Positions 50,784 through 59,333 of a stretch of 64,000 nt of DNA are shown in pieces. The stretch lies in NCBI RefSeq assembly GCF_016863315.1, contig NZ_BOOQ01000049.1, positions 1-64,000 of the forward strand, read 5' to 3'. A program made the translations under genes and the position numbers. The notes under the pieces were generated by a model. The model was not told where the DNA came from, made no database searches, and was given only the letters and a program-made list of their open reading frames with translations. This DNA is from Planotetraspora silvatica. Its GTDB lineage: Bacteria > Actinomycetota > Actinomycetes > Streptosporangiales > Streptosporangiaceae. How positions within the stretch are numbered: position 1 is the first letter of the stretch; every line of letters begins with the position of its first letter.

Positions 50784-53330
50784 GTGACCGACGACGAGCT
50801 CGACCACCTGGTGGAAAAGCTGGACCTCGACCAGAAGGTGCGGCTGCTCACCGGCGCGACCGTATGGCGGACGGGCGCGGAACCGGACATCGGGCTGCGT
50901 TCCATGGCGACCTCGGACGGCCCCGCCGGTGTGCGCGGCGAGGGCTGGGACGAGCGCGACACGTCGTTGACGCTCCCATCCGCCACGGCACTGGCCGCCA
51001 CCTGGGACGACGACCTCGTCACGCGGCTCGGCGCGCTGCTGGCCGGCGAGGCGCGGCGCAAGGGTGTCGACGTCCTGCTCGCGCCCACGCTGAACCTGCA
51101 CCGATCCGCACTCGGCGGGCGCCACTTCGAATGCTTCTCGGAGGACCCGCTGCTGACGGGGCGGATCGGCGCGGCCTTCGTGCGCGGCGTGCAGTCAGGG
51201 GGCGTGGCCGCGACGGCCAAGCACTACGTCGCCAACGACTCCGAGACCGAGCGGCTCACCCTCGACGCCCACGTGGACGAGCGGACCCTCCGCGAGGTGT
51301 ACCTCGCACCGTTCGAGACCGCGGTCGACGCGGGGGTGTGGGTGGTGATGTCGGCCTACAACGGAGTGAACGGCGCGACGATGTCGGAGAACGCCCTGCT
51401 GGCCGAGCCCCTCAAGGGCGAGTGGGGCTTCGACGGGGTGGTGGTGTCCGACTGGGGGGCGGTGCGGTCCACGGTGGCGTCCGCACTGGCCGCCCAGGAT
51501 CTCGCCATGCCGGGCCCCAACGAGCACTGGGGCGACGCGCTCGCGTCCGCCGTCCGGTCCGGCGACGTGCCGGAGCCGGTGATCGACGACAAGGTGCGCC
51601 GCCTGCTGCGACTCGCCGTCCGGGTCGGCGCGCTCGCCGATGGCGCCGCTTCGGCCGGCTCGCCCGCTTCCGGCTCCGCCTCGCTCGGCGCGCTCGCCGA
51701 AGGCGCGCCCGGAGAGACCCGCCCGGAGGAGCAGGCCGGCCGTACGCTGCTGCGCCGTGCCGTGAGTGCGGGCACGGTGCTGCTCCGCAACGAGGGCGGC
51801 CTTCTTCCGCTCGACGCGGGGCGGCTGCGCAGGGTCGCGGTGCTCGGGCCGAACGCGGCCGTCGCCCGCATCCAGGGCGGCGGCAGCGCGGGGGTGTACC
51901 CGGCTTCGGCCATATCCCCGCTGGAAGGTGTCCGCGCCGCACTGGCAGGCAGAGCCGAGGTGACCCACGCGGCAGGGGCGCATCCGAGCGATCTCCCGAC
52001 GCCCGTGGGAACCGCCGGCACCCGCGACCCGAGGAGCGGCGAGCCCGGCGTGCTGGTGCGGCTGCTCGACGCCTCAGGTGACGAACTCCACGCCGAGCGC
52101 AGGCTCACCGGGAAAATCCTCGAATCCGCGCCCGTCCGCGGGGCCCGCACCGTCGAGATACGCGCTCTCGTGCGCCCGGACGTCGGCGGGCGGTGGAGCG
52201 TCGCCGTCGGAGGGTGGGGCCATGTCTCGCTCGCCGTGGACGGGCGTCTCGTCGTCGACGCCGACGTTGCGCTCGACACCGCCGATCCGGCGACCGTCCA
52301 CCTGTCCCCTCCCTACCGGCGCGCGGAGGTGGACCTCGAACCGGGCCGCGAGGTCGAGTTGGTCGCGCGGCGACGGCTCGACCGCGGCACCGGGCGCGCC
52401 TCGGCGCTCGCCATGGACCCGCCCCGTCTGAGCGACGACGACGAACTCGCCGCCGCCGTGGCGCTCGCGCGTGACAGCGACGTCGCGGTGGTCGTCGTCG
52501 GCACCGACGAGGCGGTCGAGAGCGAGGGACGCGACCGCGAGTCCCTCGACCTGCCCGGCAGGCAGGGCGATCTCGTCCGCGCCGTGGCGGAGGCCAACCC
52601 GAACACCATCGTGATCGTGAACTCCGGCGGGCCGGTCGCCCTGCCGTGGCGGGAGCAGGTCCCCGCCGTCCTGCTGAGCTGGTTCCCCGGGCAGGAGGGC
52701 GGGGACGGGCTGGCCGACGTCCTCCTCGGCACGGCGGAGCCTGGCGGCCGCCTGCCCACGACCTGGGCCGATGAGGCCGTCGCCGGCACGACGCCGGTGG
52801 ACGGCGTGCTCCGTTACGCCGAGGGCCCGCACATCGGTCACCGGGCGTGGGCGCGCACGAACGACGCCCCGGCCTACTGGTTCGGCCACGGGCTCGGCTA
52901 CACGTCCTGGTCGTACGAGGCCCTGGGCGCGCCGGCGGAGGTCGAGCCCGGGCGGCCGTTCACCGTCACCGTACGGCTGCGCAACACCGGCGACCGGGCG
53001 GGGCGCGAGGTGGTGCAGGTCTACCTTTCCCGGCCCGGGAGCGAGGTGGAACGGCCCGCGCGGTGGCTGGCCGGATACGCCGTCGCCGAGGCCGGGCCGG
53101 GCGAGGAGACCGAGGTCGCGGTCCCCGTCCAGGCGCGCGCCGTCCAGCACTGGTCCGTCGAGGATCGGGCCTGGCGCACCGAGCCGGGGGCCTTCCGTGT
53201 TCTCGCGGGCCGATCCGCCGGGGACCTCCCCCTCAGCGCCACGACGGCGACAGTGACGGACACAACGACGCTCACCGCGACGGGCCCCACGTCGGACACC
53301 GTGTCGGGCACCGGAGAGGCTCGCCCGTAG
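50784..53330 (+). CDS. GH3-family beta-glucosidase
   Basis: Protein of 848 residues, no signal peptide, so probably cytoplasmic. The N-terminal TIM barrel carries the nucleophile Asp in GVVVSDWGAVRST, preceded by the substrate-site sequence KHYVANDSE. The second alpha/beta domain is interrupted by a PA14-like insert (residues ~415-560), and a C-terminal fibronectin-III-like domain follows (VTVRLRNTGDRAGREVVQVY). This is the domain order of PA14-containing GH3 enzymes. It would split imported gluco-oligosaccharides to glucose. GTG at 50784 follows AAGGGG. Controlled by operator O2; the regulator gene follows directly. Confidence 0.93.
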   Translation: MTDDELDHLVEKLDLDQKVRLLTGATVWRTGAEPDIGLRSMATSDGPAGVRGEGWDERDTSLTLPSATALAATWDDDLVTRLGALLAGEARRKGVDVLLAPTLNLHRSALGGRHFECFSEDPLLTGRIGAAFVRGVQSGGVAATAKHYVANDSETERLTLDAHVDERTLREVYLAPFETAVDAGVWVVMSAYNGVNGATMSENALLAEPLKGEWGFDGVVVSDWGAVRSTVASALAAQDLAMPGPNEHWGDALASAVRSGDVPEPVIDDKVRRLLRLAVRVGALADGAASAGSPASGSASLGALAEGAPGETRPEEQAGRTLLRRAVSAGTVLLRNEGGLLPLDAGRLRRVAVLGPNAAVARIQGGGSAGVYPASAISPLEGVRAALAGRAEVTHAAGAHPSDLPTPVGTAGTRDPRSGEPGVLVRLLDASGDELHAERRLTGKILESAPVRGARTVEIRALVRPDVGGRWSVAVGGWGHVSLAVDGRLVVDADVALDTADPATVHLSPPYRRAEVDLEPGREVELVARRRLDRGTGRASALAMDPPRLSDDDELAAAVALARDSDVAVVVVGTDEAVESEGRDRESLDLPGRQGDLVRAVAEANPNTIVIVNSGGPVALPWREQVPAVLLSWFPGQEGGDGLADVLLGTAEPGGRLPTTWADEAVAGTTPVDGVLRYAEGPHIGHRAWARTNDAPAYWFGHGLGYTSWSYEALGAPAEVEPGRPFTVTVRLRNTGDRAGREVVQVYLSRPGSEVERPARWLAGYAVAEAGPGEETEVAVPVQARAVQHWSVEDRAWRTEPGAFRVLAGRSAGDLPLSATTATVTDTTTLTATGPTSDTVSGTGEARP

Positions 53331-53372
53331 CCGCTCCCGTACCCGGGCGGGCACGGGTACGGGAGCACGGAC

Positions 53373-53386
53373 GGAGAGCGCTCTCC
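53373..53386. promoter_or_regulatory. LacI-type operator O3 (regulator gene)
   Basis: GGAGAGCGCTCTCC ten bases before the -10 of the regulator gene, in the -35 region. This implies autoregulation. Confidence 0.85.
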
Positions 53387-53395
53387 ACCTCGTGT

Positions 53396-53407
53396 TATAA
53401 AGACCCT
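53396..53407 (+). promoter_or_regulatory. leaderless promoter of the regulator gene
   Basis: TATAAA at 53396-53401 is followed by six bases and ATG 53408, so the mRNA should begin at or next to the start codon. No Shine-Dalgarno is present. Confidence 0.6.
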
Positions 53408-54460
53408 ATGAGTACGGATCTCCCGCCGGCGCAGGGAACTCCGACGCTGGAGGACGTGGCCCGGGTGGCGGGAGTCTCCCGGGCCACGGTGTCCCGTGTG
53501 ATCAACGGCATCCGCAACGTCGCGCCGGAAATCCAGGAGACCGTCCAGCAGGCCATCGCGACCACCGGATACGTGCCGAACCGTGCGGCCCGCTCCCTCG
53601 TCACACGGCGGACCGGCTCGGTGGCGCTCGTCGTCTCGGGGGCCGGCGGCGACGCGGGCGGGGAACCGTTCGAGAGCCAGGTCTTCGCCGATCCGTTCTT
53701 CGGGCGGGTGGCCGGCGGCGCCGTGGCCTTCCTCCGCCCTCGGGGGATCCACCCCGTCCTGATGTTCGCCGAGACGGCCCACGCCCGCGACCAGGTGATC
53801 GGCTACCTGCGACAGGGCAGCGCGGACGGCGCACTGCTCGTGTCCACCCACGGCGAGGACCCCCTGCCGCGGCTCATCGTGGAGGCGGGACTCCCCGCGG
53901 TGTTGTGGGCGCGGCCGGCCAGACCCACGCCGATCAGCTACGTCGACCTGTCCCACCGGGCGGGGGCCGAACTGGCCGCCGACCGCCTGGTGGCGCGCGG
54001 CTGCCGGCGCGTGGCGACGATCTCCGGCCCCTTCGACGTGCGCGCGAGCCAGGACCGGCTGTCCGGCTTCCAGGACGCCATGGCCAGATACGGTCATCCG
54101 TACATCCCGGGTGTCGAGGGCAACTTCACCCATGACAGCGGCGAGGCGGGCATGCACCGGCTGCTCGCGGAGCATCCCGACATCGACGGGGTGTTCGCGG
54201 CCAACGACCTGATGGCGCAGGGGGCGCTCCTGGCGCTCCGCGAACGCGGCCGCGTGGTGCCCGACGACGTCGCGGTGATCGGCTTCGACGACAGCAGCGC
54301 CGCGACGGCCTCCCGTCCGCAGTTGACCACGGTCCGCCAGCCCGTGGAGGACATGGCGGGAGAGATGGCCCGGCTGCTGCTGGCCCATATCGAGGACTCC
54401 GACTTCCAGGTGACCTCGGTCATCTTCCCGCCCTCCCTGGTGGTCCGTCAGTCCGCCTGA
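53408..54460 (+). CDS. LacI-family repressor of the beta-glucan locus
   Basis: Protein of 350 residues. The N-terminal HTH reads PTLEDVARVAGVSRATVSRV, followed by the hinge helix NRAARSL. A periplasmic-binding-like effector domain (residues ~70-345) includes GVFAANDLMAQGALLAL and VAVIGFDDSSAA. Family members release DNA on binding a sugar, here probably a glucan oligosaccharide. It most likely recognises the five GGAGAGCGYTCTCC sites placed before the GH16, GH3 and DUF1996 genes and its own gene. It lies 77 bases after the GH3 gene with its own promoter. Confidence 0.93.
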   Translation: MSTDLPPAQGTPTLEDVARVAGVSRATVSRVINGIRNVAPEIQETVQQAIATTGYVPNRAARSLVTRRTGSVALVVSGAGGDAGGEPFESQVFADPFFGRVAGGAVAFLRPRGIHPVLMFAETAHARDQVIGYLRQGSADGALLVSTHGEDPLPRLIVEAGLPAVLWARPARPTPISYVDLSHRAGAELAADRLVARGCRRVATISGPFDVRASQDRLSGFQDAMARYGHPYIPGVEGNFTHDSGEAGMHRLLAEHPDIDGVFAANDLMAQGALLALRERGRVVPDDVAVIGFDDSSAATASRPQLTTVRQPVEDMAGEMARLLLAHIEDSDFQVTSVIFPPSLVVRQSA

Positions 54461-54532
54461 GCGTCGCGGACGGCCCCGGACACCCACGGCGAGAGCCTCG
54501 ACGAGGACCGCCCCGCCTGCGCGGAGTCAGCT

Positions 54533-54546
54533 GGAGAGCGTTCTCC
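54533..54546. promoter_or_regulatory. LacI-type operator O4 (auxiliary site)
   Basis: GGAGAGCGTTCTCC, one base off the perfect palindrome, exactly 200 bp upstream of O5 and not next to a visible promoter. Confidence 0.7.
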
Positions 54547-54699
54547 AATGAGGCCCCCGCCGGCGGCGGAGACTCCGCGCACGGGCTGGTTCCGCGGGCT
54601 CGCGGACACCACGGCCGACGGCGTCAGGATGCCAATCTTGCCCGTTTTCCCGGTTTCGAGCGGATTAACTGGAAATTTCACCGAGTTGAAACGGGCTCC

Positions 54700-54729
54700 T
54701 TGACAACCCCTGACAACCAGGTCCACTCT
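54700..54729 (+). promoter_or_regulatory. promoter of the discoidin-DUF1996 gene
   Basis: TTGACA (54700-54705), 18-bp spacer, CACTCT (54724-54729), then operator O5 after three bases. Same build as the GH16 promoter. Confidence 0.6.
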
Positions 54730-54732
54730 CGT

Positions 54733-54746
54733 GGAGAGCGCTCTCC
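54733..54746. promoter_or_regulatory. LacI-type operator O5 (DUF1996 gene)
   Basis: GGAGAGCGCTCTCC over the expected transcription start. Confidence 0.85.
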
Positions 54747-54800
54747 CACCTCCCTTCGCCGTCGCCATGCGGCCGGCACCCCCCGTAGTGAGGAGAGAAC

Positions 54801-56153
54801 ATGCACCAACCCCGCAGTCCCGGCCGGTTACGGCTCGGGCTGGTCATCGCCGCCGTGGCCGCGACGGTCGCGGCCCTCATCGCGATCGTCAGCCCCGCGG
54901 TCGCCGCCGACTCCCTGCTGTCGCAGGGCAGGCAGGCGACCGCGTCGTCCAGCGAAGGAGGGGCCTACGCCGCCTACCTCGCCGTGGACGGGAACCCGGG
55001 CACCCGCTGGGCGAGCACCTTCAGCGACCCGCAATGGCTGCAGGTCGACCTGGGAGCCACCGCCACGATCAGCCAGGTGGTCCTCACCTGGGAATCCGCC
55101 TACGCCACCGCGTTCAAAATCCAGACCTCACCCAACGGCACGACCTGGACCGACGCCTACTCCACCACCACCGGCACCGGCGGAACCCAAACCCTCAACC
55201 TCACCGCCACCGGCCGCTACATCCGCCTGTACGGCACCACCCGAGCCACCGGCTACGGCTACTCCCTCTGGGAGTTCAAGGTCTACGGGACCGGCGGCAC
55301 CCCGGCGCCGACCCCCTCGCCCACGGACACCTCTCTGGTCACCCATCACGAGTTCCAGGCGAACTGCAGCGTGACCCAGAGCCGTCCTGACGACCCGATC
55401 GTCTACCCCGGTCTGCCGGGCGCGTCGCACATGCACACGTTCGTCGGCAACGTGACGACCACCGCGAGCTCGACGCTGGCGTCGCTCCTCGCGGGAGGGA
55501 CGTCGTGCGTCGTCCCCGCCGACAAGTCGAGCTACTGGTTCCCGCCGGTCTACAAGGGTGACCAGCTCATCGTGCCGGTCGGCCCGCAGGTGCTCTACTA
55601 CAAGTCCGGCGTGCTCGACTACACCTCCGTGCGCCCGTTCCCCCAGGGCCTCCGGTACGTGGTCGGCAGCCCCACCGCGACCCAGGCCGACTTCCAGCGC
55701 GCCCCCGGCGCGGTCGAAGGCTGGGAGTGCGGGGAGAGCTTCCACAACTGGGACTTCCCGGCCTCCTGCCCCGCCGGAAGCCAGCTCAACATCCGCTACC
55801 AGGCGCCGAGCTGCTGGGACGGCGTGCACCTCGACAGCGCCGACCACAAGAGCCACATGGCCTACCCCGTCAACGGCGAGTGCCCGACGACGCACCCGGT
55901 CGCGGTGCCGATGCTCGAATACAAGATCGCTTTCCCGGCCGACGGCGACATGTCGCAGGTGAGGCTGTCCAGCGGTCGCGGCTATACCTGGCACTACGAC
56001 TTCTTCAACGCCTGGGACCCCGCCACGCTGGCCGCCCTGGTCACCCACTGCATCAACGGCGGCCTGCAGTGCAACGCCCGCGGCTACGACCTCTACAAGC
56101 CCGAGCGCGGCGCGGCACTCGATGAGAACTACCGGTTGCCCGGACACCCGTGA
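54801..56153 (+). CDS. secreted discoidin plus DUF1996 protein
   Basis: Protein of 450 residues. Signal peptide (to about residue 36), discoidin/F5-8C domain (~37-165) nearly identical to the first one of the GH16 protein, a PAPTPSPT linker, then DUF1996 (~175-440): HEFQANCSVTQSRPDDPIV, GLPGASHMHTFVGN, SYWFPPVYKGDQL and CWDGVHLDSADHKSHMAYP. DUF1996 is common in fungi and filamentous actinobacteria; its reaction is unknown, but conserved His/Asp/Cys residues suggest a metal site or redox chemistry. Shared control by the LacI-type operators suggests a role in polysaccharide breakdown. ATG at 54801 follows GAGGAGAG. Confidence 0.9.
   Translation: MHQPRSPGRLRLGLVIAAVAATVAALIAIVSPAVAADSLLSQGRQATASSSEGGAYAAYLAVDGNPGTRWASTFSDPQWLQVDLGATATISQVVLTWESAYATAFKIQTSPNGTTWTDAYSTTTGTGGTQTLNLTATGRYIRLYGTTRATGYGYSLWEFKVYGTGGTPAPTPSPTDTSLVTHHEFQANCSVTQSRPDDPIVYPGLPGASHMHTFVGNVTTTASSTLASLLAGGTSCVVPADKSSYWFPPVYKGDQLIVPVGPQVLYYKSGVLDYTSVRPFPQGLRYVVGSPTATQADFQRAPGAVEGWECGESFHNWDFPASCPAGSQLNIRYQAPSCWDGVHLDSADHKSHMAYPVNGECPTTHPVAVPMLEYKIAFPADGDMSQVRLSSGRGYTWHYDFFNAWDPATLAALVTHCINGGLQCNARGYDLYKPERGAALDENYRLPGHP
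54981..55277 (+). repeat. 297-bp inverted repeat, right copy (discoidin domain)
   Basis: It matches the reverse complement of 49929-50225 with one visible mismatch. The two copies face each other across 4.76 kb containing the GH16 gene start, the GH3 gene, the regulator and the DUF1996 gene start. Confidence 0.9.
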
Positions 56154-56173
56154 GGTCTCCGAGCCTGATGACT

Positions 56174-56212
56174 CCCGGGTCCCCGCCGTGCCGTACACGG
56201 CGGGGGCCCGGG
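56174..56212. terminator. 17-bp hairpin between convergent genes
   Basis: CCCGGGTCCCCGCCGTG pairs with CACGGCGGGGGCCCGGG (one G-T pair) around CCGTA, between the DUF1996 gene and the araC-type gene. Confidence 0.8.
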
Positions 56213-56235
56213 GTGTCAGCCGACCCCGGCCGCGG

Positions 56236-57180
56236 TCATTCCCTGACCTGGCGCCGATACCTTCCGGGGGCGATGCCGTACCGGCGTTTGAACGCGTTGG
56301 CGAACGCGAACTCCGAGGTGTAGCCCACCTGCCTGCCCACGGCGCCGAGTGGAGCGTCGGAGTCGCGCAGAAGCCGTCCCGCGACAGTCATCCGCCACCA
56401 GGTCAGGTAGGCGAGCGGCGGCCTGCCCACCAGCGAGGTGAACCGCTTGGCGAAGGCGGCGCGCGACAGCCCGGCCTGCTCCCCGAGGGACTCGACCGTC
56501 CACGGGCGTGCCGGTTCGCCGTGGATGCCGTGCAGCGCGGCACTGACCGCCGGGTCGTTGAGCGCGGCGGCCCAGCCGGTGACCACGCCGCGGGCCGGCT
56601 GCTCCGCGAACCAGGCGCGCAGGATGTAGAGGAGCAGCATGTCGAGCAGGGCGGGCACGAGGGCGTCCGCGCCGAGCCGGGGCCGGCCCAGTTCGGCGCC
56701 GAGGAGATCGACCGCCGCGCGGATCTCCGGGTGGTGTCCCGGCATGGCCGGCAGGTGGACGATCTCCGGCAGATCGCTCAGGAGCGGATGCGCCCGGGCG
56801 GGATCGAGCTGGTAGGCCCCGCAGAGCGTCACCGTGAGCGCCCCCGGCCCGTCGTCCGTCCCGCCTTCCGCGACCGGTGAGGCGTACCGCCGCTCGTGCC
56901 GCTGGTCGTACGGATCGCAGGCGGGCCCGGCAGGCGGGGTGGCCGGGCTGTCGGCGAGCACGTGTCCCCGCCCGTTGACGAGGAAGACCACGTCTCCCAC
57001 TCCGAGCGTGACGGGCGCACCTTCCGCGGGGAGCAGTGAGCACGACCCCTGCAGGACCACCTGGAAACCCACGCCGGGCACCGGCGGGTAGCTCTGGCCC
57101 CAGGGAGCCCGCCAGCGGATCAGCGCCGAGCGCGGCTCTCCGGTCCTCATCGTGGCGATCACGTCACTGAGGACATCCAT
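56236..57180 (-). CDS. AraC-family transcriptional regulator
   Basis: Protein of 314 residues. An N-terminal cupin_6-type sensor (GVGFQVVLQGSCSLLPAEG, GDVVFLVNGRGHVLAD) is followed by a C-terminal AraC double HTH (ESLGEQAGLSRAAFAKRF and VGRQVGYTSEFAFANAFKRR). The sensor type is typical of regulators beside MFS exporters and redox enzymes. ATG at 57180; the open frame continuing upstream to 58617 overlaps the MFS gene and is a shadow. Divergent from the MFS gene with a 102-bp gap, so it probably controls it. Confidence 0.9.
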   Translation of the reverse strand: MDVLSDVIATMRTGEPRSALIRWRAPWGQSYPPVPGVGFQVVLQGSCSLLPAEGAPVTLGVGDVVFLVNGRGHVLADSPATPPAGPACDPYDQRHERRYASPVAEGGTDDGPGALTVTLCGAYQLDPARAHPLLSDLPEIVHLPAMPGHHPEIRAAVDLLGAELGRPRLGADALVPALLDMLLLYILRAWFAEQPARGVVTGWAAALNDPAVSAALHGIHGEPARPWTVESLGEQAGLSRAAFAKRFTSLVGRPPLAYLTWWRMTVAGRLLRDSDAPLGAVGRQVGYTSEFAFANAFKRRYGIAPGRYRRQVRE

Positions 57181-57282
57181 GCGGACACCGTATCCCCGGA
57201 ACCTCCGCGGGAGGACGAACACGTATGAAATCAAGATCAATAAGCATGGGGCGTCTCCCGGCGTCGCCGTACGGTCAGGCAC

Positions 57283-58761
57283 ATGACCGACACGCCCCCA
57301 CCGGGCCACACCGCGCGCTGGTCGTCGTTCGCCGTCCTCAGCGCCGTCCAACTGATGATCATCATTGACGGGGGCGTCGTGAACATCGCGTTGCCGTCCG
57401 TCCAGGGCGACCTCGGTTTCACCCAGGCCGGCCTGGCCTGGGTGGTCAACGCGTACATGATCGCCTTCGCCGGCCTGCTGCTCCTGTCGGGCCGACTCGG
57501 CGACCTCGTCGGCCGCAGGCACATGTTCGTGGCCGGTCTTCTGACCTTCGTCGCGGCCTCCCTGATCTGCGGCCTGTCCCCCACCTCGGAGATCCTCGTG
57601 GCCGGAAGGTTCCTTCAGGGGGCGGGTGGGGCCATGGCCGCCGCCGTCGCCATGGGGATCACCATGACGCTCTTCACGGAGCCGCGGGCGATCGCGAAGG
57701 CGCTCAGCTGGACGGGGGCCATCGCCGCCGCGGGCGGCACCATCGGGGGCGTCGCCGGCGGTGTGATCACTCAGACCGCCGGCTGGCGCTGGGTCTTCTT
57801 CGTCAACGTGCCGATCGGCCTGGTGGTCGCCGTGCTGGCCGTCCGGCTGCTCGCGTCCGACCGCGGAATCGGGCTCCGCGCGGGGGCGGACGGCGCCGGG
57901 GCCCTGCTCATCACGGCCGGGCTGATGCTGGGCGTCTACACGATCGTCACCGTGGACGAGCACGGCTGGCGCTCCGCGCACACGGCGGTGCCTGGCGCGG
58001 TGGCCGTGGTCCTGCTGGCCGGATTCGCCGTACGCCAGGCGACGGCGGCCCGCCCGCTTCTGCCCCCGCGCGTCCTGCGATCGCGGGACGTCGCCGGGGC
58101 GAACCTCGTCCAGGTCCTCATGGTGGCCGCCATCACGGGATTCGGCTTCCTCAGCGTCCTCTACCTGCGACTGGTGCTGGGTTACGACGCCATGGCGACC
58201 AGCCTGGCCTCGCTTCCCCTGCCGGTGACGCTCGCGGCGGTCTCGCTCGGCGTCTCCGCCCGGCTCAACACGCGCGTCGGTCCGCGTGCCGTGCTGGCAG
58301 CGGGTCTCGTCCTCATCGTGGCGGGCCTCTGCCTGGCCGCCCGCGCTCCCGCCGCCGGGGCGTACGTCATGGCCGTGCTGCCCATGATGACCCTCGTCGG
58401 CGCCGGCGTCGGGCTGGCGATGCCCGCGGTGATGACGCTCGCCATGTCGACGGTGACGCCGGCCGACGCGGGGGTCACGTCCGGCCTGACCGCGACATCG
58501 GCGCAGGCGGGCGGCGCGCTCGGCCTCGCCGTTCTGGCCGCGCTGGCCACGGCCCGCACGGAGAGCCTGCCGGCCGGCGGCCGCACCGCCGCGGCCGCGC
58601 TCAACGAGGGATACCACCTGGCGTTCGGCACCGGCGCCCTCCTGGCCGCCGCGGCCCTCGTCATGTCCCTCATCCTCCTCGTCCCCGGGAGCAGGCCCCG
58701 GCGGCCGGCGGCGATCACGTCACCGGACGACGAGCCGAGCGGAGTCCGCAGTCGATCTTGA
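57283..58761 (+). CDS. MFS drug exporter, DHA2 (14-TM) type
   Basis: Protein of 492 residues with about 14 transmembrane helices. Conserved motifs: DGGVVNIALPSVQGDLGF in helix 1 (motif D1-like), LLSGRLGDLVGRRHMFVAG (motif A), AVAMGITMTLF and WRWVFFVNVPIGL (motif C/D2 area). These are H+-coupled exporters of drugs and other hydrophobic compounds. The substrate is unknown. Divergent from the AraC regulator. Confidence 0.92.
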   Translation: MTDTPPPGHTARWSSFAVLSAVQLMIIIDGGVVNIALPSVQGDLGFTQAGLAWVVNAYMIAFAGLLLLSGRLGDLVGRRHMFVAGLLTFVAASLICGLSPTSEILVAGRFLQGAGGAMAAAVAMGITMTLFTEPRAIAKALSWTGAIAAAGGTIGGVAGGVITQTAGWRWVFFVNVPIGLVVAVLAVRLLASDRGIGLRAGADGAGALLITAGLMLGVYTIVTVDEHGWRSAHTAVPGAVAVVLLAGFAVRQATAARPLLPPRVLRSRDVAGANLVQVLMVAAITGFGFLSVLYLRLVLGYDAMATSLASLPLPVTLAAVSLGVSARLNTRVGPRAVLAAGLVLIVAGLCLAARAPAAGAYVMAVLPMMTLVGAGVGLAMPAVMTLAMSTVTPADAGVTSGLTATSAQAGGALGLAVLAALATARTESLPAGGRTAAAALNEGYHLAFGTGALLAAAALVMSLILLVPGSRPRRPAAITSPDDEPSGVRSRS

Positions 58762-58821
58762 ACAGTCCTTTGCATACGCCTGGATATCTTGGGGCTCTGC
58801 ATGGCTTCGAGGGGAGCGAGC

Positions 58822-59262
58822 ATGTCCGATGCTCGGCAACTGCCGGACCTTCTGTACGAGCTATACGAATCGATCAACAGGCACGACCTGGACGACCTGT
58901 TACGCCATTTCCGGCCGAACGCCGTCCTCGTCTCACCCGCGGGCGTCGCGGAGGGCCACGAGGAGATCGCGTGGCACTACGAACAGATATTCACCGCGTT
59001 CCCCGACCTCGCCTTCACGCCGTGGGAATCGGCCGAGCCCGGCGATCCCGCCCTGACCGAGTGGACTGTGAACGGCACGCACACGGGGCCCTTCCTGATG
59101 CCCAACGGACATGCGCTGGAAGCCACCGGCCGGCGCGTCACCGTCCGCGGGTGCTCCGCGTGCGAGATGGAAGACGACTTGATCGTCACCCACCGCGTGT
59201 ACTTCGACCAGCTCGAGCTTTACTCCCAGCTCGGGTGCGACCTCACCCCCACCGCCTCCTGA
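58822..59262 (+). CDS. SnoaL-like/NTF2-fold protein
   Basis: Protein of 146 residues with the SnoaL_2 pattern: a long N-terminal helix (LLYELYESINRHDLDDLLRH), then HEEIAWHYEQIFTAFPDLAF and the sheet ending VTHRVYFDQLELYSQLG. Members are polyketide cyclases, isomerases or small-molecule binding proteins; function here is open. ATG at 58822 follows GGGGAG. Its start lies 60 bases after the MFS gene, so it may be co-transcribed. Confidence 0.88.
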   Translation: MSDARQLPDLLYELYESINRHDLDDLLRHFRPNAVLVSPAGVAEGHEEIAWHYEQIFTAFPDLAFTPWESAEPGDPALTEWTVNGTHTGPFLMPNGHALEATGRRVTVRGCSACEMEDDLIVTHRVYFDQLELYSQLGCDLTPTAS

Positions 59263-59333
59263 ACGAACCGGATCGGCGCGATCCGCCACGCAGAGGCCGC
59301 TGCCCCCGGAGCACGCTCCCGATCTCCCGGCGG

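Larger units (their letters stand above)
54461..54800. other. control region before the DUF1996 gene
   Basis: It contains operators O4 and O5 and a TTGACA promoter. No gene seen. Confidence 0.7.

Noticed and set aside
56236-58617. 793-codon minus-strand frame extending the AraC gene across the MFS gene
   Set aside because: Only the first 314 codons counted from ATG 57180 make a protein; the rest is antisense to MFS helices.
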